DNA of 64,000 bases from Haemophilus haemolyticus (lineage in GTDB: Bacteria > Pseudomonadota > Gammaproteobacteria > Enterobacterales > Pasteurellaceae): the NCBI RefSeq assembly GCF_003351405.1, contig NZ_CP031240.1:372001-436000 (forward strand). Reading direction: 5' to 3'. Positions within the stretch are counted from its first letter, which is position 1; each line of letters opens with the position of its first letter. The translations under genes were made by a program, and so were the position numbers. The notes under the pieces are model-generated. The model was given only the letters and a program-made list of their open reading frames with translations. It was not told the origin of the DNA and did not search any database. This document shows positions 61,300-64,000 of the stretch, piece by piece.

Positions 61300-62172
61300 A
61301 TGCTCTATCAAATTCTTGCGCTACTTATTTGGAGTAGTTCATTAATCGTTGGTAAACTCACTTATTCGATGATGGATCCTGTGCTTGTTGTGCAAATCCG
61401 GTTAATTATCGCAATGGTTATTGTCATGCCACTCTTTCTACGTCGTTGGAAAAAAATTGATAAACCAATGCGTAAACAACTTTGGTGGTTGGCATTCTTT
61501 AACTATACCGCCGTATTTTTATTACAATTCATCGGGCTAAAATATACCTCTGCGTCCAGTGCAGTCACCATGATTGGGCTAGAACCGCTGCTCGTTGTAT
61601 TTGTCGGGCATTTCTTCTTTAAAGACAAAGCAAAATGGTTTCACTGGCTATTCGGCGCAATGGCATTTGTTGGCGTGGCGATTTTAATCAATGGCGGAAA
61701 AAATAATGAAGGCGTTGATAACATCAGTTTATTCGGGTGTTTATTAGTACTAAGTGCTGGGATCATTTTCGCTGCCGTGTTACGTTGGACACAGCGAGTT
61801 GTAGCCAAGGTCTCAACGCAAGCTTATACCTCCGTCAGCATTGTACTTGGCACCATCACAACGTTGCCATTTACGCTATTACTCACAGAAAACTGGCAAA
61901 TATCACTAAATTCCACAAGTATTGCGGGTTTATTATATCTTGCCATTGGCTGTAGCTGGCTTGCCTATTGGTTATGGAATAAAGGCCTTAATAGTGTGGA
62001 TGCCAATATCTCCGGTATTTTAGTCGCACTTGAGCCGCTATTCGGCATCTTATTTGCCGTATCATTACTTGGCGAAACGCTGTCATTTTCAGCCACACTT
62101 GGTATAACAATCATTATTCTCGCCACACTTGGCTCGACTTTACTGCCGAAAATTTTGAAAAAATCGGTATAA
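61300..62172 (+). CDS. EamA/DMT-superfamily transporter
   Basis: 290 residues with ten membrane segments in two EamA repeats: ALLIWSSSLIVGKLTY ... LKYTSASSAVTMIGLEPLLVVFVG and the second half ending GISLGETLSFSATLG-like (VALEPLFGILFAVSLLGETLS). Drug/metabolite transporters of this type export amino acids or metabolites; the substrate is not known. Ends 34 bases before prmA. Confidence 0.87.
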   Translation: MLYQILALLIWSSSLIVGKLTYSMMDPVLVVQIRLIIAMVIVMPLFLRRWKKIDKPMRKQLWWLAFFNYTAVFLLQFIGLKYTSASSAVTMIGLEPLLVVFVGHFFFKDKAKWFHWLFGAMAFVGVAILINGGKNNEGVDNISLFGCLLVLSAGIIFAAVLRWTQRVVAKVSTQAYTSVSIVLGTITTLPFTLLLTENWQISLNSTSIAGLLYLAIGCSWLAYWLWNKGLNSVDANISGILVALEPLFGILFAVSLLGETLSFSATLGITIIILATLGSTLLPKILKKSV

Positions 62173-62206
62173 TACGCCCCATTTTATGAAATAAAGGAAA
62201 AAACAA

Positions 62207-63094
62207 ATGGCTTGGATTCAAATTCGCCTAAATAGCACCAATGAAAAAGCAGAACAAATGAGTGATTTTTTAGAAGAAATCGGCTCCGTTTCTGTAACTT
62301 TTATGGATAGTCAAGATACACCGATTTTTGAGCCTTTGCCTGGTGAAACTCGTTTATGGGGCAACACCGATGTTATTGCGTTATTTGATGCAGAAACAGA
62401 TATGGCAGAAATCGTCCGCTTATTAAAAGAAGCGAAACACTTAGATAGTAATACGGCGTACAAAATTGAACAAATAGAAGACAAAGACTGGGAGCGCGAG
62501 TGGATGGATAACTTCCACCCAATGCAATTTGGTAAGCGTTTATGGATTTGTCCAAGTTGGCGTGATGTGCCTGATGAAAATGCCGTCAATGTTATGCTTG
62601 ACCCAGGTTTAGCATTTGGGACAGGCACTCATCCTACAACCGCACTATGTTTAGAATGGCTAGATAGCCTTGATTTAAAAGATAAAACCGTCATCGATTT
62701 TGGCTGTGGTTCAGGCATTTTAGCCATTGCTGCATTAAAACTTGGTGCGAAAAGTGCGGTAGGAATTGATATCGATCCACAAGCGATTCTAGCCAGTCGC
62801 AATAATGCCGAGCAGAATGGCGTAGCAGATCGCCTACAGCTGTTCTTATCTGATGAAAAACCCTCTGATTTAAAAGCTAATGTCGTGGTGGCGAATATTC
62901 TTGCTGGCCCTCTCAAAGAACTTTACCCAATCATTAGCCAACTTGTTAAACCTAATGGCGATCTTGGTTTATCGGGCATTTTAGAAACTCAAGCTCAATC
63001 GGTATGCGATGCCTATACGCAAACATTTGCGTTAGAGCCAGTCGCGGTGAGAGAAGAATGGTGCCGAATTACGGGTAAGCTAAAAACGCTTTAA
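62207..63094 (+). CDS. prmA: Ribosomal protein L11 methyltransferase
   Basis: Trimethylates L11. 295 residues. N-terminal substrate domain starting [20 protein letters not shown], then a Rossmann SAM domain: [41 protein letters not shown] and [19 protein letters not shown] precedes the ATG. Followed by the dusB promoter. Confidence 0.96.
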   Translation: MAWIQIRLNSTNEKAEQMSDFLEEIGSVSVTFMDSQDTPIFEPLPGETRLWGNTDVIALFDAETDMAEIVRLLKEAKHLDSNTAYKIEQIEDKDWEREWMDNFHPMQFGKRLWICPSWRDVPDENAVNVMLDPGLAFGTGTHPTTALCLEWLDSLDLKDKTVIDFGCGSGILAIAALKLGAKSAVGIDIDPQAILASRNNAEQNGVADRLQLFLSDEKPSDLKANVVVANILAGPLKELYPIISQLVKPNGDLGLSGILETQAQSVCDAYTQTFALEPVAVREEWCRITGKLKTL

Positions 63095-63142
63095 TTTCTT
63101 TTTGTCAATCAAAAAAAGTGTATTTTTTAAACAAATTTCACT

Positions 63143-63170
63143 TTGCAAAGTAAGGCAAAATGCGTATTAT
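63143..63170 (+). promoter_or_regulatory. Promoter of dusB (dusB-fis operon)
   Basis: TTGCAA (63143-63148), 16-bp spacer, TATTAT (63165-63170), then the GC-rich AGCCAGCC, like the growth-rate-controlled dusB-fis promoter of E. coli. Confidence 0.6.
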
Positions 63171-63240
63171 AGCCAGCCTTGTCGGTCGTCGACCAGTTCG
63201 ACACTAATTAGATTTAGGCTTGCTAGGAAGGTAACGTAAA

Positions 63241-64000
63241 ATGCGAATCGGTTCATACCAATTGAGAAATCGTGTTTTACTTGCACCAATGGCAGGTATT
63301 ACCGACCAGCCTTTCCGTCGTCTTTGTGCATATTATGGTGCTGGACTCACATTTTCAGAAATGATGTCCACAAATCCGCAAGTTTGGCATACCGAAAAAT
63401 CCAAATTGCGCTTGGCACATAGCGAAGATTTAGGTCTCAATGCCATGCAAATTGCAGGTAGTGATCCACTCGAGATGGCACAAGCTGCGGCTATCAACGT
63501 GGAATATGGTGCCCAAATCATTGACATTAATATGGGGTGCCCTGCCAAAAAAGTAAATCGCAAACTCGCAGGCTCTGCATTGTTGCAATTTCCAGATTTG
63601 GTAGAAAAAATCTTGCGAGAAGTAGTGACAGCCGTCAATGTGCCAGTGACCTTAAAAATTCGTACAGGCTGGGATAAATCTAATCGAAACTGCGTTCAAA
63701 TCGGCAAAATTGCAGAACAATGTGGCATACAAGCATTAACGGTGCATGGTCGTACACGAGCTTGTCTTTTTGAAGGCGAAGCGGAATATGACAACATCAA
63801 AGCTGTTAAACAAGCAATTGCCATACCGGTTATAGCCAATGGTGATATTGATTCTGCTCGGAAAGCAAAATTCGTTCTCGATTATACCGGAGCGGATGCC
63901 ATTATGATCGGTCGTGCTGCGCTGGGTAACCCTTGGGTATTTCAAGCTGTGGAAAACCTAATTGAGCATGACTCGATAAGCCAAATGCCAAGTTTAAACG
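63241..64000 (+). CDS. dusB: tRNA-dihydrouridine synthase B, 5' part (continues past window)
   Basis: FMN enzyme reducing uridines in tRNA. About 253 residues are visible, open to the window edge: [20 protein letters not shown], then TDQPFRRL, the active-site cysteine in [37 protein letters not shown] and [19 protein letters not shown] precedes the ATG. In related genomes fis follows. Confidence 0.96.
   Translation, partial: MRIGSYQLRNRVLLAPMAGITDQPFRRLCAYYGAGLTFSEMMSTNPQVWHTEKSKLRLAHSEDLGLNAMQIAGSDPLEMAQAAAINVEYGAQIIDINMGCPAKKVNRKLAGSALLQFPDLVEKILREVVTAVNVPVTLKIRTGWDKSNRNCVQIGKIAEQCGIQALTVHGRTRACLFEGEAEYDNIKAVKQAIAIPVIANGDIDSARKAKFVLDYTGADAIMIGRAALGNPWVFQAVENLIEHDSISQMPSLN

Overview
This is chromosomal DNA of Haemophilus influenzae or a very close relative (Pasteurellaceae). 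The base composition is AT-rich. The 9-bp uptake signal core AAGTGCGGT or its complement occurs roughly once per kilobase on both strands, and several inverted pairs of it serve as terminators. The proteins match the housekeeping set I know from H. influenzae. No rRNA, tRNA, CRISPR array, insertion sequence or intact prophage was seen.

Layout. 1-3.7 kb: 3' end of mltF, a 50-codon basic ORF, a frameshifted yagU-type pseudogene, a small Pasteurellaceae protein, arfA with a terminator inside its reading frame, an arsC-like gene, and perM. 3.8-10.5 kb (minus strand): queA, tgt, a hemerythrin protein, a TusA-like protein, yajC, secD and secF; the queA-tgt gap holds what looks like a type I toxin-antitoxin locus. 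10.5-17.2 kb: a minimal YadA-anchor protein, a lysozyme-inhibitor-like lipoprotein, uvrA and ssb (divergent, sharing a LexA-type box) and a Kef-type antiporter. 17.3-20.3 kb: a Slam (DUF560) outer-membrane protein with its candidate substrate, a lipoprotein carrying about 41 tandem AEAAK/AEEAAK units. 20.4-25.1 kb: two small membrane proteins and hrpA. 25.1-26.9 kb: an AT-rich island with a pentapeptide-repeat membrane protein and a decayed HTH gene, bounded by a second, diverged copy of the last 99 bp of hrpA. 26.9-31 kb: nrfABCD for periplasmic nitrite reduction to ammonia, preceded by NarP-like and FNR-like sites.

31-43 kb: yggT, corA, yajQ, serB, smp, tkt, a three-lipoprotein operon (CsgG-like, DUF4810, DUF799), bioB, and the thiamine transporter thiBPQ under a TPP riboswitch. 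43.5-44.7 kb: a reshuffled junction with an rdgB fragment, a DUF305 metal-type protein behind a MerR-type promoter, and comE1, with a 60-bp duplicated segment on both sides of the DUF305 gene. 44.8-53.4 kb (minus): ispH, lspA, a phosphoethanolamine-transferase-like enzyme, ileS, ribF, murJ. 53.6-64 kb: rpsT (TTG start), a Pasteurellaceae lipoprotein, menB, menC, aroQ, accB, accC, yhdT, panF, an EamA transporter, prmA and the 5' part of dusB.

Most genes form ordinary housekeeping operons. The accessory interest lies in the Slam/stalk-lipoprotein pair, the hydrophobic-peptide/antisense-RNA locus upstream of tgt, the hrpA-tail island, and the rearranged DUF305 junction. Functions are assigned from recognised family motifs; no database search was run.
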